From the NCBI RefSeq assembly GCF_020859565.1, contig NZ_JAJHUO010000013.1, positions 62,001 through 126,000 of the forward strand: DNA of 64,000 nt, given 5' to 3'. Positions 25,064-33,501 of this stretch are shown here, in pieces. The DNA is from Saccharothrix luteola (GTDB taxonomy: Bacteria > Actinomycetota > Actinomycetes > Mycobacteriales > Pseudonocardiaceae). The position numbers were made by a program, and so were the translations under genes. A model generated the notes under the pieces. That model did no database searches. It had not been told where the DNA came from and saw only the letters and a list, made by a program, of their open reading frames with translations. Numbering within the stretch: position 1 is the stretch's first letter; every line of letters begins with the position of its first letter.

Positions 25064-26047
25064 ATGGACTTCGCACTGCCCGGTCGTGCGCTCGGCGGGC
25101 TCACGGTGGGCGCACAGGGCTTGGGGTGCCTGAGCACGACCGGTTTCTACGGTCCCGCCGACGCCGACGAGTCGGTGGCCACCATCCGGCAGGCGATCGA
25201 CCTGGGCGTGACCCTGCTGGACACCGCGGACGTGCAGGGGATGGGTGCCGGGGAACGCCTCCTCGGCCGGGCGCTGCGCGGACGCCGGGACCACGTCGTC
25301 GTGGCCACGAAGGTCGGCATGGTGCGCGCGGCGGACGGGAACTTCGCGGGGCTGTGCGGTGAGCCGGCGCACGTCCGGGCAGCCTGCGCGGCGTCGCTGC
25401 GCCGGTTGGGCGTCGACCACATCGACCTGTACTACCAGCACTGGGTGGACCCGACCGTGCCGGTCGAGGACACCGTCGGCGCGCTGGCCGGGCTGGTGTC
25501 CGAGGGCAAGGTCCGCCACCTCGGCCTGTCCGAGCCCGGCCCGGACGACATCCGGCGCGCGCACGCCGTGCACCCGCTTGCCGCGGTGCAGAGCGAGTGG
25601 AGCGTGTGGACGCGTGACCTGGAGGCGGGCGTGCTGCCGGTGTGCCGTGAGCTGGGCATCGGGCTGGTCGCCTGCTCCCCGCTCGGCCGCGGCTTCCTCA
25701 CCGGGCACGTCACCTCGGCCGCGGACCTGCACCGCGACGACTTCCGGCGGACGATCCCGCGGTTCGCGCCCGGGAACCTCCGGCGGAACCTGCCCATCGT
25801 CGCCGTGCTGGCCGAGGTCGCGGCGCGGCGCGGCTGCACGCCCGCGCAGGTGGCGTTGGCCTGGCTCGCACGACGTGGACCGGACGTGGTGGCCATCCCC
25901 GGCACCGCCCGGCGCGGGCACCTGCGCGAGAACGTGGCCGCGCTCGCCGTCGAGCTGTCCGTGGTGGACCTCGCGGAGCTGGACGCGGTCGGGCCGGCGC
26001 ACGGCGCGCGGTACGGCCCGGCGATGGCGGCCATGACCGGGCCGTGA
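25064..26047 (+). CDS. cvm1: Aldo/keto reductase-family protein, Cvm1-like, catalytic Tyr replaced by Gln
   Basis: A 327-residue (beta/alpha)8 protein with the AKR landmarks: LGVTLLDTADVQGMGAGERLLG, VVATKVG (Lys83), LYYQHWVDP (His126), QSEWSVW, and the cofactor end VAIPGT. The catalytic tetrad should be Asp-Tyr-Lys-His; Asp53, Lys83 and His126 are present, but the Tyr of the D-T-A-D-x-Y-G motif is Gln58. The nucleotides (gac gtg cag ggg) show this directly. In S. clavuligerus cvm1 is adjacent to cas1 in the opposite direction and is needed for 5S clavams. Here it may act as a non-canonical reductase, racemase/epimerase or binding protein. Confidence 0.85.
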   Translation: MDFALPGRALGGLTVGAQGLGCLSTTGFYGPADADESVATIRQAIDLGVTLLDTADVQGMGAGERLLGRALRGRRDHVVVATKVGMVRAADGNFAGLCGEPAHVRAACAASLRRLGVDHIDLYYQHWVDPTVPVEDTVGALAGLVSEGKVRHLGLSEPGPDDIRRAHAVHPLAAVQSEWSVWTRDLEAGVLPVCRELGIGLVACSPLGRGFLTGHVTSAADLHRDDFRRTIPRFAPGNLRRNLPIVAVLAEVAARRGCTPAQVALAWLARRGPDVVAIPGTARRGHLRENVAALAVELSVVDLAELDAVGPAHGARYGPAMAAMTGP

Positions 26048-26049
26048 GC

Positions 26050-26090
26050 GGTCGGCGGTCGGCGGCAGCGGTCGGCGGCAGCGGTCAGGC
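26050..26090. repeat. Short tandem repeat between convergent genes
   Basis: GGTCGGCGGCAGC (13 bases) occurs twice in tandem (26057-26069, 26070-26082), flanked by partial units GGTCGGC before and GGTCAGGC after. It lies between the stop codons of the reductase and aminotransferase genes, whose stop (26085) falls in the last partial unit. It is probably replication slippage rather than a functional array. Confidence 0.6.
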
Positions 26091-27497
26091 GGGTGCGAGG
26101 CTGCCGTCGGGCCGCACCCGGCGCAGCACCGCGTGGATCCCGTCGGCGAGTTCGTCGGCCTCGGCGCGGGTCAGCACCAGCGGCGGGTTGATCACCAGTG
26201 CGTGTGGGTTGACGCGCAGGAGGATCCCGGCGTCGGTGCGCAACGCGTCGGCGACGTGGGCCGTTCCGCCGGGCAGCGGGTCGCGGGTGTGCTTGTCCGC
26301 CACCACTTCCACCGCCAGCATGAGGCCGAGCCCGCGCACGTCGCCGACCACCGGCAGGTCGAGGCACTCGCGCAGCCGGGCGGCGAGGTGGGCGCCGGTC
26401 TCGACGGCGTTGCCGAGCAGGTCCTCCCGTTCGATCAGGTCCAGGTTGGCCAGTGCCACCGCGCAGGCGGTCGGGTGGCCGGTGTAGGTGAAGCCGGCCG
26501 GGAACCCGCTGTCGCGGCACAGCGCGTCGGCGACCTCCCCGGTGGTGAGCACCGCGCCGTGCGGGACGTAGCCCGAGGTGATGCCCTTGGCCGTGACCAG
26601 GATGTCCGGCGTCACGCCGAAGTGCTCCGCGGCGAACCACCGACCCGTGCGGCCGTACGCGCTGACCACCTCGTCGAAGATCAGCAGGATGCCGTGGGAG
26701 CGCAGCAGTTCGGCCACCCTCGGCCAGTAGTCGGGCGGCGGGGTCACCGCTCCTCCGCCGCCCATCACCGGCTCGCCGATCATGGCCGCGATCCGGTCGC
26801 CGCCGATGCGCTCGATGACCGCCGTCAGCTCGCGCAGGCAGGAACCGGTGACGTCCGCGCCGGTGTAGCGGTGGCGCTGGTACGGGTGCGGCGGGCTGAG
26901 GTGGTGCACGTGCGGCAGTCCCGGGCCGAAGCCCTCGTGGTAGGCGGGGAGCCCGGACACGCTGCCGCTGCCGTACCCGATGCCGTGGTAGCCGAGGCGG
27001 CGGGACAGGACCCAGGTGCGATCGGGTTCGCCGTTGCGGTGGTGGGCGAACCGGGCCATCCGCAGCGCCACCTCGACACCCTCCGCGCCGCCGCTGGTGA
27101 AGTAGACGTGGTCGAGTCCGTTCGGCGCCAACCCGACCAGCCGCCGGGCCAGCTCGACGGCGCGGTCGTTGGTGATCGTGCCCCAGGTGTGGAAGCAGTC
27201 CAGGGTCGCCATCTGGGCGGACGCCGCGTCGGCCAGCTCCCGGCGACCGTGCCCGACCTGCGACAACCCGAGGACCGCCGAACCGTCCAGGTAGGAACGC
27301 CCCTCGCTGTCCCACACCCGGCAACCGCTGCCGCGCACGAGGACCGTGCGGTCCGCGCGGTGGGCGGGCAGCGCCGGGTGGATCAGCACGGCCCGGTCGG
27401 CCGCGACGAGTTCCGCGGTCGGGTCGCCCGCGGGGGGGCCGGGATCGGGGACCGGTGCGGCGACAGGCGGGGCGGCGACAGGCGGGGCGGTGGACAC
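26085..27497 (-). CDS. cvm6: Class III PLP-dependent aminotransferase, Cvm6-like
   Basis: A 470-residue omega-aminotransferase. Visible motifs: YFTSGGAEGVEVALRMAR (phosphate-binding region), RRLGYHGIGYGS, MIGEPVMGGGG, ILLIFDEVVSAYGRTG (Asp binding the pyridine nitrogen) and VTAKGITSGYVPHGAV (PLP Lys). In S. clavuligerus the class III aminotransferase Cvm6 is required for 5S clavams and presumably removes the amino group of clavaminate. The GTG at 27497 follows GGGGAG; the first 30 residues are a low-complexity Pro/Ala/Val tail (two copies of PPVAA), unusual for this family. It is divergent from the monooxygenase gene. Confidence 0.85.
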   Translation of the reverse strand: MSTAPPVAAPPVAAPVPDPGPPAGDPTAELVAADRAVLIHPALPAHRADRTVLVRGSGCRVWDSEGRSYLDGSAVLGLSQVGHGRRELADAASAQMATLDCFHTWGTITNDRAVELARRLVGLAPNGLDHVYFTSGGAEGVEVALRMARFAHHRNGEPDRTWVLSRRLGYHGIGYGSGSVSGLPAYHEGFGPGLPHVHHLSPPHPYQRHRYTGADVTGSCLRELTAVIERIGGDRIAAMIGEPVMGGGGAVTPPPDYWPRVAELLRSHGILLIFDEVVSAYGRTGRWFAAEHFGVTPDILVTAKGITSGYVPHGAVLTTGEVADALCRDSGFPAGFTYTGHPTACAVALANLDLIEREDLLGNAVETGAHLAARLRECLDLPVVGDVRGLGLMLAVEVVADKHTRDPLPGGTAHVADALRTDAGILLRVNPHALVINPPLVLTRAEADELADGIHAVLRRVRPDGSLAPA

Positions 27498-27649
27498 GGG
27501 TGGCTCCCCTCGGCACGTGGGGTGTCCAGGGTCGTGGTGGTGGCTTGGGGTTCGTTGGACGGGCGGTGGGGTGGGTGGGCCGACGGGTCGTCCAGCCGAA
27601 GGCAAGGCGGAGGTGGCACGGTCGGCGGGAGCTCGAGGAGGTGGCGGCC

Positions 27650-28834
27650 GTGAAGTCCATCCTGTTCTACCTGCCCAGCGTGGGCAGCCACGGTCAGATC
27701 GCCAGGGGCATGTCGGGCACGAACCCGCAGAACTACCAGAACATGCTCTGGCAGCTCGGGCACCAGGCGCAGGCCGCCGACGAGATGGGCTACTGGGGCC
27801 TGTGCTTCACCGAGCACCACTTCCACGTGGAGGGGTTCGAGGTCTCGAACAACCCGATCATGCTCGGCCTCTACCTCGCGATGCGCACCCGCCACATCAG
27901 GGTCGGCCAGATGGCCAACGTGCTGCCCATGCACAACCCGCTGCGGCTGGCCGAGGACCTCGCGATGCTCGACCACATGACCCGCGGCCGGGTCTTCGTC
28001 GGCGTCGCGAGGGGCTTCCAGAAGCGCTGGGCCGAGGTGATGGGGCAGGTCTACGGCATCGGCGCGGCCCTCTCCGACGACGGCACGGCCGACCAGCGCA
28101 ACCGGGCGTTGTTCGAGGAGCACTGGGAGATCATCAAGAAGGCGTGGACCAGCGACACGTTCAGCCACCAGGGGCCCACGTGGACGATCCCGCCGGCCGG
28201 GGTGAGCTTCCCCTACGACGCGGTGCGCCGGTTCGGCCGCGGACTGGCCGACGACGGCACGGTGACCGAGATCGGCATCGCGCCCCGGCCCTACCAGAAG
28301 CCGTACCCGCCGGTGTTCCAGCCGTTCAGCTTCAGCGAGGAGACGTTCCGGTTCTGCGCCCGCGAGGGCATCGTCCCGGTGGTGCTCAACACCGACGACC
28401 GGATCGTCGCCCGACTGCTCGACGTGTACCAGCAGGAGGCCGAGGCGGCCGGGCACGGCAGGCTCAAGCGCGGCCAACGGGTGGGGGTGATGCGCGACGT
28501 CCTCGTCTCGCGCGACGCCGCCACCGCCCACCACTGGGCGCGGCGCGGCGGCGGGTTCGTCTTCGAGCACTGGTTCGGGCCGATGGGCTTCACCGAGTCG
28601 CTGCGCCGGGTCGGGGAGACCGGCCCGATCGGCGCGGACTACGACACGCTCGTCGAGCGCGGCCTGGAGTGGGTCGGCACGCCGGACGACATCAACCGCA
28701 TGATCGAGCGGGTGGTGTCGCTGCACGAGCCCGAGTACCTGTTGCAGTGCCAGTACTCCGGGCTCATCCCGCACGACGTCCAGATGCGCAGCCTCGAACT
28801 GTGGGCGACGGAGATCGCGCCCAACTGGTGGTGA
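27650..28834 (+). CDS. cvm5: LLM-class flavin-dependent monooxygenase, Cvm5-like
   Basis: A 394-residue luciferase-like (beta/alpha)8 oxygenase with no flavin reductase domain of its own. It has the family features LFYLPSVGSH, GYWGLCFTEHHFHVEGF, LPMHNPLRLAEDLAMLDHMTRGRVFVGVARGF and the C-terminal EWVGTPDDINRMI. A strong GAGGAGG lies before the GTG at 27650. By analogy with Cvm5 of S. clavuligerus it probably oxidises a clavam side chain, for example in a Baeyer-Villiger-type step; the substrate is inferred. It starts an operon with the SnoaL-like and SHMT-like genes, 8 and 33 bases apart. Confidence 0.87.
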   Translation: MKSILFYLPSVGSHGQIARGMSGTNPQNYQNMLWQLGHQAQAADEMGYWGLCFTEHHFHVEGFEVSNNPIMLGLYLAMRTRHIRVGQMANVLPMHNPLRLAEDLAMLDHMTRGRVFVGVARGFQKRWAEVMGQVYGIGAALSDDGTADQRNRALFEEHWEIIKKAWTSDTFSHQGPTWTIPPAGVSFPYDAVRRFGRGLADDGTVTEIGIAPRPYQKPYPPVFQPFSFSEETFRFCAREGIVPVVLNTDDRIVARLLDVYQQEAEAAGHGRLKRGQRVGVMRDVLVSRDAATAHHWARRGGGFVFEHWFGPMGFTESLRRVGETGPIGADYDTLVERGLEWVGTPDDINRMIERVVSLHEPEYLLQCQYSGLIPHDVQMRSLELWATEIAPNWW

Positions 28835-28842
28835 ACCCCGTG

Positions 28843-29286
28843 ATGACCGACGAGGAGCGCAGGGCCCTGGTCACGGCGTACCTGGCGGCCTTCGACAACG
28901 GCGGCACCGGGCACGACGGGGTCGGCGTGCTCGACTACTTCGCCGACGACGCGCGGTTCCGGTTCCCCAAGTGGGGCCTGGCCGTCGGCCGGCCCATGAT
29001 CGGCGAGCTCTTCGCCGACCTCGGCGCCACCGTCCACGCCGTCACCCACCACTTCTCGTCGTTCACCTGGATCCACTCCGGCGGTGACGTGCTCGCCGTC
29101 GAGGGCACCACGCACGGCCGGCACCGCGACGGCCGGTGGGAGGCGGGCCGGCCGGAGTGGGGCGCCGGGCACTGGTGCGGCGTGTTCGAGGTGCGCGACC
29201 GGTTGATCCACCGCGCGTCCATCTACCTGGACCCCGACTACGCCGGGCAGGACGTGGACCGCTACCCGTGGCTGTCCCACCGGTGA
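28843..29286 (+). CDS. cvm2: SnoaL/NTF2-fold protein, Cvm2-like
   Basis: A 147-residue single-domain protein with the NTF2/ketosteroid-isomerase pattern: an N-terminal helix (EERRALVTAYLAAFDN), VLDYFADDARFRFPKWG, a central VTHHFSSFTWIHSGGDVLAVEGTTHG and a final strand FEVRDRLIHRASIYLDP. Small proteins of this fold catalyse isomerisation, dehydration or cyclisation. Cvm2 in the S. clavuligerus clavam cluster is of the same type. The ATG at 28843 is used; GTG codons 3 and 15 bases earlier are possible and the latter would overlap the monooxygenase stop. Confidence 0.75.
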   Translation: MTDEERRALVTAYLAAFDNGGTGHDGVGVLDYFADDARFRFPKWGLAVGRPMIGELFADLGATVHAVTHHFSSFTWIHSGGDVLAVEGTTHGRHRDGRWEAGRPEWGAGHWCGVFEVRDRLIHRASIYLDPDYAGQDVDRYPWLSHR

Positions 29287-29319
29287 CCAGCCGTCGACCC
29301 GATCCCGAGGAGTCCAACC

Positions 29320-30513
29320 GTGGATGTCATGGCAGCGCTGGGCCGGCCCGACAGCCTCAACCTGTTCCCGATCGAGAACCGCATGTCGCCGCGCGCGCTG
29401 GCCGCGCTGTCCTGCGACGCGGTGAACCGCTACCCGTACTCCGAGACGCCGGAGGCGGTCTACGGCGACGTGAACGGGTTGGCGGCGGTCTACGAGTACT
29501 GCGCGGAACTGGGCAGGGCGTACTTCGGCGCCCGGCACGCCTTCGTGCAGTTCCTGTCCGGGCTGCACACGATGCACACCGTGCTGACCGCGCTGGCCGC
29601 TCCCGGCGACCGGGTCATGATCATGGACCCGTCCTGCGGCGGCCACTACGCCACCGCCACGATCTGCGCGGGCTACGGCTACCGGCACCGCTACGTGCCG
29701 TTCGACCGCGCCACGTGCCTGATCGACACCGAGGCGCTGGACACCGACAGCGTCGACGTCGACCTGATCTACCTGGACATGTCCACGCTGCTGCGGCTGC
29801 CCGACGCGCGGGAACTGCGCCGGGCCGCGCCGCACGCGCGGATCTGCCTGGACGCGTCGCACGTCTTCGGCCTGCTGCCCGCCGCCGAGCAGACCCTCGT
29901 CCTCGACGGCGGGTTCGACAGCATCTCCGGCAGCACGCACAAGACGCTGCCCGGACCGCAGAAGGGCCTGCTGGTCACCGATCAGGACGCGGTCGCCGAC
30001 CGGCTGGCCGCGCGGATCCCCTACACCGCGTCGAGCCCGCACTCGGCGAGCATCGCGGCCCTGGCGATCACCCTGGAGGAGCTGATGCCGCACCGCGTCG
30101 ACTACGCCCGGCAGGTCGTCGCCAACGCGCGCGCCCTGGCCGCGAGCCTGGTCGACCAGGGCTTCGACGTGGCCGGGGCCGCGTTCGGCCACACCGAGAC
30201 GCACCAGGTCTGGGTGCACCCGCCGGTCACCGCCGGCCCGCACGCCTGGGGCAGGCGGCTGACCGCGGCGAACATCCGCTCCACGACGGTGGTCCTGCCC
30301 AGTTCGGGCGCGTCGGGGCTGCGCATCGGGGTGCAGGAGCTGACCAGGACCGGGATGCGCGAGGAGGACATGCCCGCGGTCGCCGCCCTGCTCGGCCGGC
30401 TGCTGCTGCGGCACGAGTCGCCCGAGCAGGTCATCCCGGACGTGGTCGACCTGGCCCGGTCGTTCCCCGAGGTGCACTTCACCGCAAAGCCCGCGGCCGT
30501 GGCGGCCCGTTGA
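29320..30513 (+). CDS. Serine hydroxymethyltransferase-fold PLP enzyme
   Basis: A 397-residue fold-type I PLP enzyme close in pattern to serine/glycine hydroxymethyltransferase. It has NRMSPRALAALS, NRYPYSETPEAVYGDVN, FVQFLSGLHTMHTVLTAL, and the PLP site GSTHKTLPGPQKG (SHMT: TTTHKTLRGPR-G). The dimer and folate parts are shorter than in housekeeping SHMT, so folate may not be used. I recall an SHMT-like gene (orfA) among alanylclavam genes of S. clavuligerus. The likely role is aldol joining of glycine to a clavam aldehyde to give a hydroxy-amino-acid side chain, which is inference. GAGGAG precedes the GTG start. Confidence 0.8.
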   Translation: MDVMAALGRPDSLNLFPIENRMSPRALAALSCDAVNRYPYSETPEAVYGDVNGLAAVYEYCAELGRAYFGARHAFVQFLSGLHTMHTVLTALAAPGDRVMIMDPSCGGHYATATICAGYGYRHRYVPFDRATCLIDTEALDTDSVDVDLIYLDMSTLLRLPDARELRRAAPHARICLDASHVFGLLPAAEQTLVLDGGFDSISGSTHKTLPGPQKGLLVTDQDAVADRLAARIPYTASSPHSASIAALAITLEELMPHRVDYARQVVANARALAASLVDQGFDVAGAAFGHTETHQVWVHPPVTAGPHAWGRRLTAANIRSTTVVLPSSGASGLRIGVQELTRTGMREEDMPAVAALLGRLLLRHESPEQVIPDVVDLARSFPEVHFTAKPAAVAAR

Positions 30514-30737
30514 CCGGTCCTCGACCAGCCCCGACCACGCGGGAGCGTCACGCCGACGTGCCGCGGTGGAACTCACGGTCGTGCTTCCCCGGACGCGTCC
30601 CGGACCGGTCAGTCCGCGTCTGGGCGGGGAGCGGTTCGTGCGTGCGGGTGAAGGGCGTCGGCACCGCTGTGGTGCGGGGGGCGCGGGGTGCACCCTGAGG
30701 TGTGGTCGGACCCCGTCCGGGAGGTCGTCGGAGAGCC

Positions 30738-32981
30738 ATGCGCCACCACGAGGAGCGGCCCGCGCCCGGTGACGACACCGACGGCGCGGGTGGCGAGGGG
30801 CGCGTGCGGAACGCGGCGTCGGTGTCGTCGGCGGGAGTGGTCGCGCAGGCCGGGGTGGTGCACGGCGGTGTGCACGTCCACCCGGTGCTGCCGGCGCGAG
30901 GGCCGGTGGTGCCGCGCCAACTGCCGGCTGCACCGGGCCCGTTCACCGGGCGGACCGGGCAGCTCGCCGAGTTGGACCGGGCGCTGGGCGGGACGCCGGG
31001 CTCGGCGGAGGATGCCGGCTCGACCCCTCACCGCGTGCCGGGGGAGGTGGTGGTGGTGTCGGCGATCGGCGGCGCGGGCGGCATCGGCAAGACGTGGCTG
31101 GTGCTGCACTGGGCGAACGCGCACCTGGACCGGTTCCCCGATGGGCAGCTGTTCGTCGACCTGCGCGGGTTCAGCCCCGCCGGTGAGCCCCTGCCGCCCG
31201 CCGCGGCGGTGCGCGGGTTCCTCGACGCCTTGGGTACGGAACCCGCCCGCATCCCGGTCGACCTGGACGCGCAGGCCGCCCTGTATCGGAGCCTGGTGTC
31301 GGACAAGCGGATGCTGATCGTGCTGGACAACGCCGCCGGGGTGGAGCAGGTGGTCCCCCTGCTGCCGGGCGGTGACCGCTGTGCCGTGGTGGTGACCAGC
31401 CGCAGGGTGCTGACCGGGCTGATCACCCGCCATGGGGCCCGCCACCTGTCCTTGCACGTGCTCGCCGACGGTGAGGCGCGTGCGCTGCTGGCCCGGCGGT
31501 TGGGCGAGGCGCGGGTCGCCGCCGAGCCCGGGGCGGTGGCCGAGCTGGTCGACTGGTGCCGGGGGTTTCCGCTGGCGCTCGGCCTGCTGGCGGGGCGCGC
31601 CCACGCCCACCCGGACCTGCCGCTGGCCGAGCTCGCCGCCGAGTTGCGGGAGCTGGGCGTGGAGGCGCTGGACGACGAGGACGACCCGACCGCCAGCCTG
31701 GCCGCCGTCCTCGCCGGCTCCTACCGGGCACTGACCGCGGAGCAGCGGCGGGTGTTCGCGCTGCTCGGGATCGCCCCCGGGCCGGACATCGGCCTGCCCG
31801 CCGCCGCGAGCCTCACCGGCCTCCCGCCCGCGCGGACCGGGAAGGTCCTGCGCTCCCTGGACGAGGCGTCCCTGTGCGACCGGGATGCCACCGGTCGCCA
31901 CCGGATGCACGACCTGGTTCGCGGCTACGCCGCCCTGGCCGCCGACCGGGACCTCGCGGAGCAGGTGCGCGAGGCGGCGCTGGTCCGCGTGGTCGACTTC
32001 TACCTGCACACCGCCCGCGCCGCCGCCGTGCTGCTCAACCCCCACGTCGAGACCGTTCACCAGGACCCTCCGACACCCGACGTCCGAGCGCACGCGCTGC
32101 CGGACGTCGCGTCGGCGCTGGGGTGGCTGGAGGCCGAGCACGCCAACCTGCTGGCCGCCCAGAAGACCGCCGCCACCGGTGCGCGGCACGAGGTGGTGTG
32201 CCAGATCGCCCTGTCCCTCTACACCTTCCACCACCGCCGGGGACACCGCCATGACGACCTGGCCGTGTGGCGGGTGGCGTTCGCCGCTCTCGGGCACGTG
32301 TCCGACCCCGATCTCCACATCCACGTCCACCGACACCTCGGACGCGCGTGCTTCCGGATGGGCCGGCACGAGGAGGCTGTCGGGCACCTGCACCGGGCGC
32401 TGGCGATGGCCGAGGAGCACCGGGACCGGCTCCAGCAGGCCCGGGCGCACAGCCAGTTGGTGCGGGCCTGGTACGAGGTGGGGAACAACGAGGTCGCCTT
32501 GGAGCACGCCGAACTCGCCCTGGCACTGGTCCGCGCCGGCGACCACCCCGAGCGGGAGGCGGGCGCGCTCAACGCGGTCGCCTGGCTGACCGCCCAGCTC
32601 GGCGACCACGAGACCGCCCGTGCCCACTGCCTGGCCGCGCTCGCGCTGCTGCGGGACCACAGGGATCCCGAGGTCGAGGCGGCCACCCTGGACAGCCTGG
32701 GCTACGTCGACCACCTCACCGGTGACCACCGGCAGGCCGTCGAACACTACCGGCGGGCCCTGGCACTGTTCCGGGACCTGGGCGACACCTACGACGCCGC
32801 CACCATCCTCGACCACCTCGGCCAGTCCTACACCGCGCTCGGCCGTCGTGAGGACGCCCGAGCGGCGTGGGGCGAAGCGCTGGAGCTGTACCGGGCGCAG
32901 GCCCGCGACGGCGACGCCGAGCGGGTGCGGCGGCAACTGGGGTCACCGGCCGTGCGGAGGAGTGCCGGCGGGGCGTGGTGA
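30738..32981 (+). CDS. NB-ARC/TPR signalling protein lacking a SARP DNA-binding domain
   Basis: A 747-residue paralogue of the C-terminal two-thirds of the AfsR-type protein at 3776. It begins with a short acidic leader and a VVAQAGVVHGGVHVHP linker. The NB-ARC ATPase follows with Walker A GGAGGIGKT near residue 112, MLIVLDNA and ALGLLAGRA, then TPR units (LDSLGYVDHLTG, TILDHLGQSYTALG). No winged helix or activation domain is present. Such proteins may act as STAND signalling switches or partners of other SARPs. The ATG at 30738 follows GGAGAG. It lies just right of the clavam genes; membership in the cluster is uncertain. Confidence 0.8.
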   Translation: MRHHEERPAPGDDTDGAGGEGRVRNAASVSSAGVVAQAGVVHGGVHVHPVLPARGPVVPRQLPAAPGPFTGRTGQLAELDRALGGTPGSAEDAGSTPHRVPGEVVVVSAIGGAGGIGKTWLVLHWANAHLDRFPDGQLFVDLRGFSPAGEPLPPAAAVRGFLDALGTEPARIPVDLDAQAALYRSLVSDKRMLIVLDNAAGVEQVVPLLPGGDRCAVVVTSRRVLTGLITRHGARHLSLHVLADGEARALLARRLGEARVAAEPGAVAELVDWCRGFPLALGLLAGRAHAHPDLPLAELAAELRELGVEALDDEDDPTASLAAVLAGSYRALTAEQRRVFALLGIAPGPDIGLPAAASLTGLPPARTGKVLRSLDEASLCDRDATGRHRMHDLVRGYAALAADRDLAEQVREAALVRVVDFYLHTARAAAVLLNPHVETVHQDPPTPDVRAHALPDVASALGWLEAEHANLLAAQKTAATGARHEVVCQIALSLYTFHHRRGHRHDDLAVWRVAFAALGHVSDPDLHIHVHRHLGRACFRMGRHEEAVGHLHRALAMAEEHRDRLQQARAHSQLVRAWYEVGNNEVALEHAELALALVRAGDHPEREAGALNAVAWLTAQLGDHETARAHCLAALALLRDHRDPEVEAATLDSLGYVDHLTGDHRQAVEHYRRALALFRDLGDTYDAATILDHLGQSYTALGRREDARAAWGEALELYRAQARDGDAERVRRQLGSPAVRRSAGGAW

Positions 32982-33149
32982 CCCGCTCGCGGAGCGCTTC
33001 CCGGTCGTAGCGCACCCGAACGCTCCGGCCGGTAACTTGCCCAGGCCCAGGGCGCGGGCTTCGGTCACGGCACGTCGGCGGCGCGGGCGCGGCGGTAGCA
33101 GCCGAACGCGAAGTCCGTCGGGGCGTCGGGCACCCGTGCACCGCAAGGC

Positions 33150-33463
33150 TTGGGGGCGTTGGTGGCGCGGGAGGGCGCGGCCGGTCAGGCGCTCGCCGGG
33201 ATCACCGCGACCTGGACCCGCTCCACGCCCACCCGGCAGGTCACGGGCGCCCAGTACAGCGCGGTTTACCAGGGCATCTCGGCCAGGGACGTGATCAAGC
33301 AGGCCCGCGCGTCTCCACGCGCCACCGCGACGTCGAGGTCGCGTACGAGCCCGGCCACCAGGCGACCGACGAGTACTTCGTGGTGCCGTCGGCTCCGGGA
33401 GCGTTCACCTTCCGGGGAGTGAACCCGGACGTCGCATTGCCGGCGGCGGTCCGGGGCCGTTGA
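33150..33463 (+). pseudogene. Frameshifted small hypothetical gene
   Basis: A TTG-started frame from 33150 reads GQALAGITATWTRSTPTRQVTGAQYSAVYQGIS and becomes non-protein-like after DVIKQ near 33300. A different frame then gives HRDVEVAYEPGHQATDEYFVV and stops at 33463. Joining them gives a protein of about 104 residues. The family is not recognised. Either the assembly has an indel near 33293-33310 or the gene is dead. The remaining sequence 32982-33149 has no supported gene. Confidence 0.35.
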
Positions 33464-33501
33464 ATCAGGTCCGCGAACGCCGCCGAGGAGTGGAGCCTGC
33501 G

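Noticed and set aside
26050..26090. CRISPR-like repeats
   Set aside because: Only two full 13-base tandem units without spacers; simple slippage.
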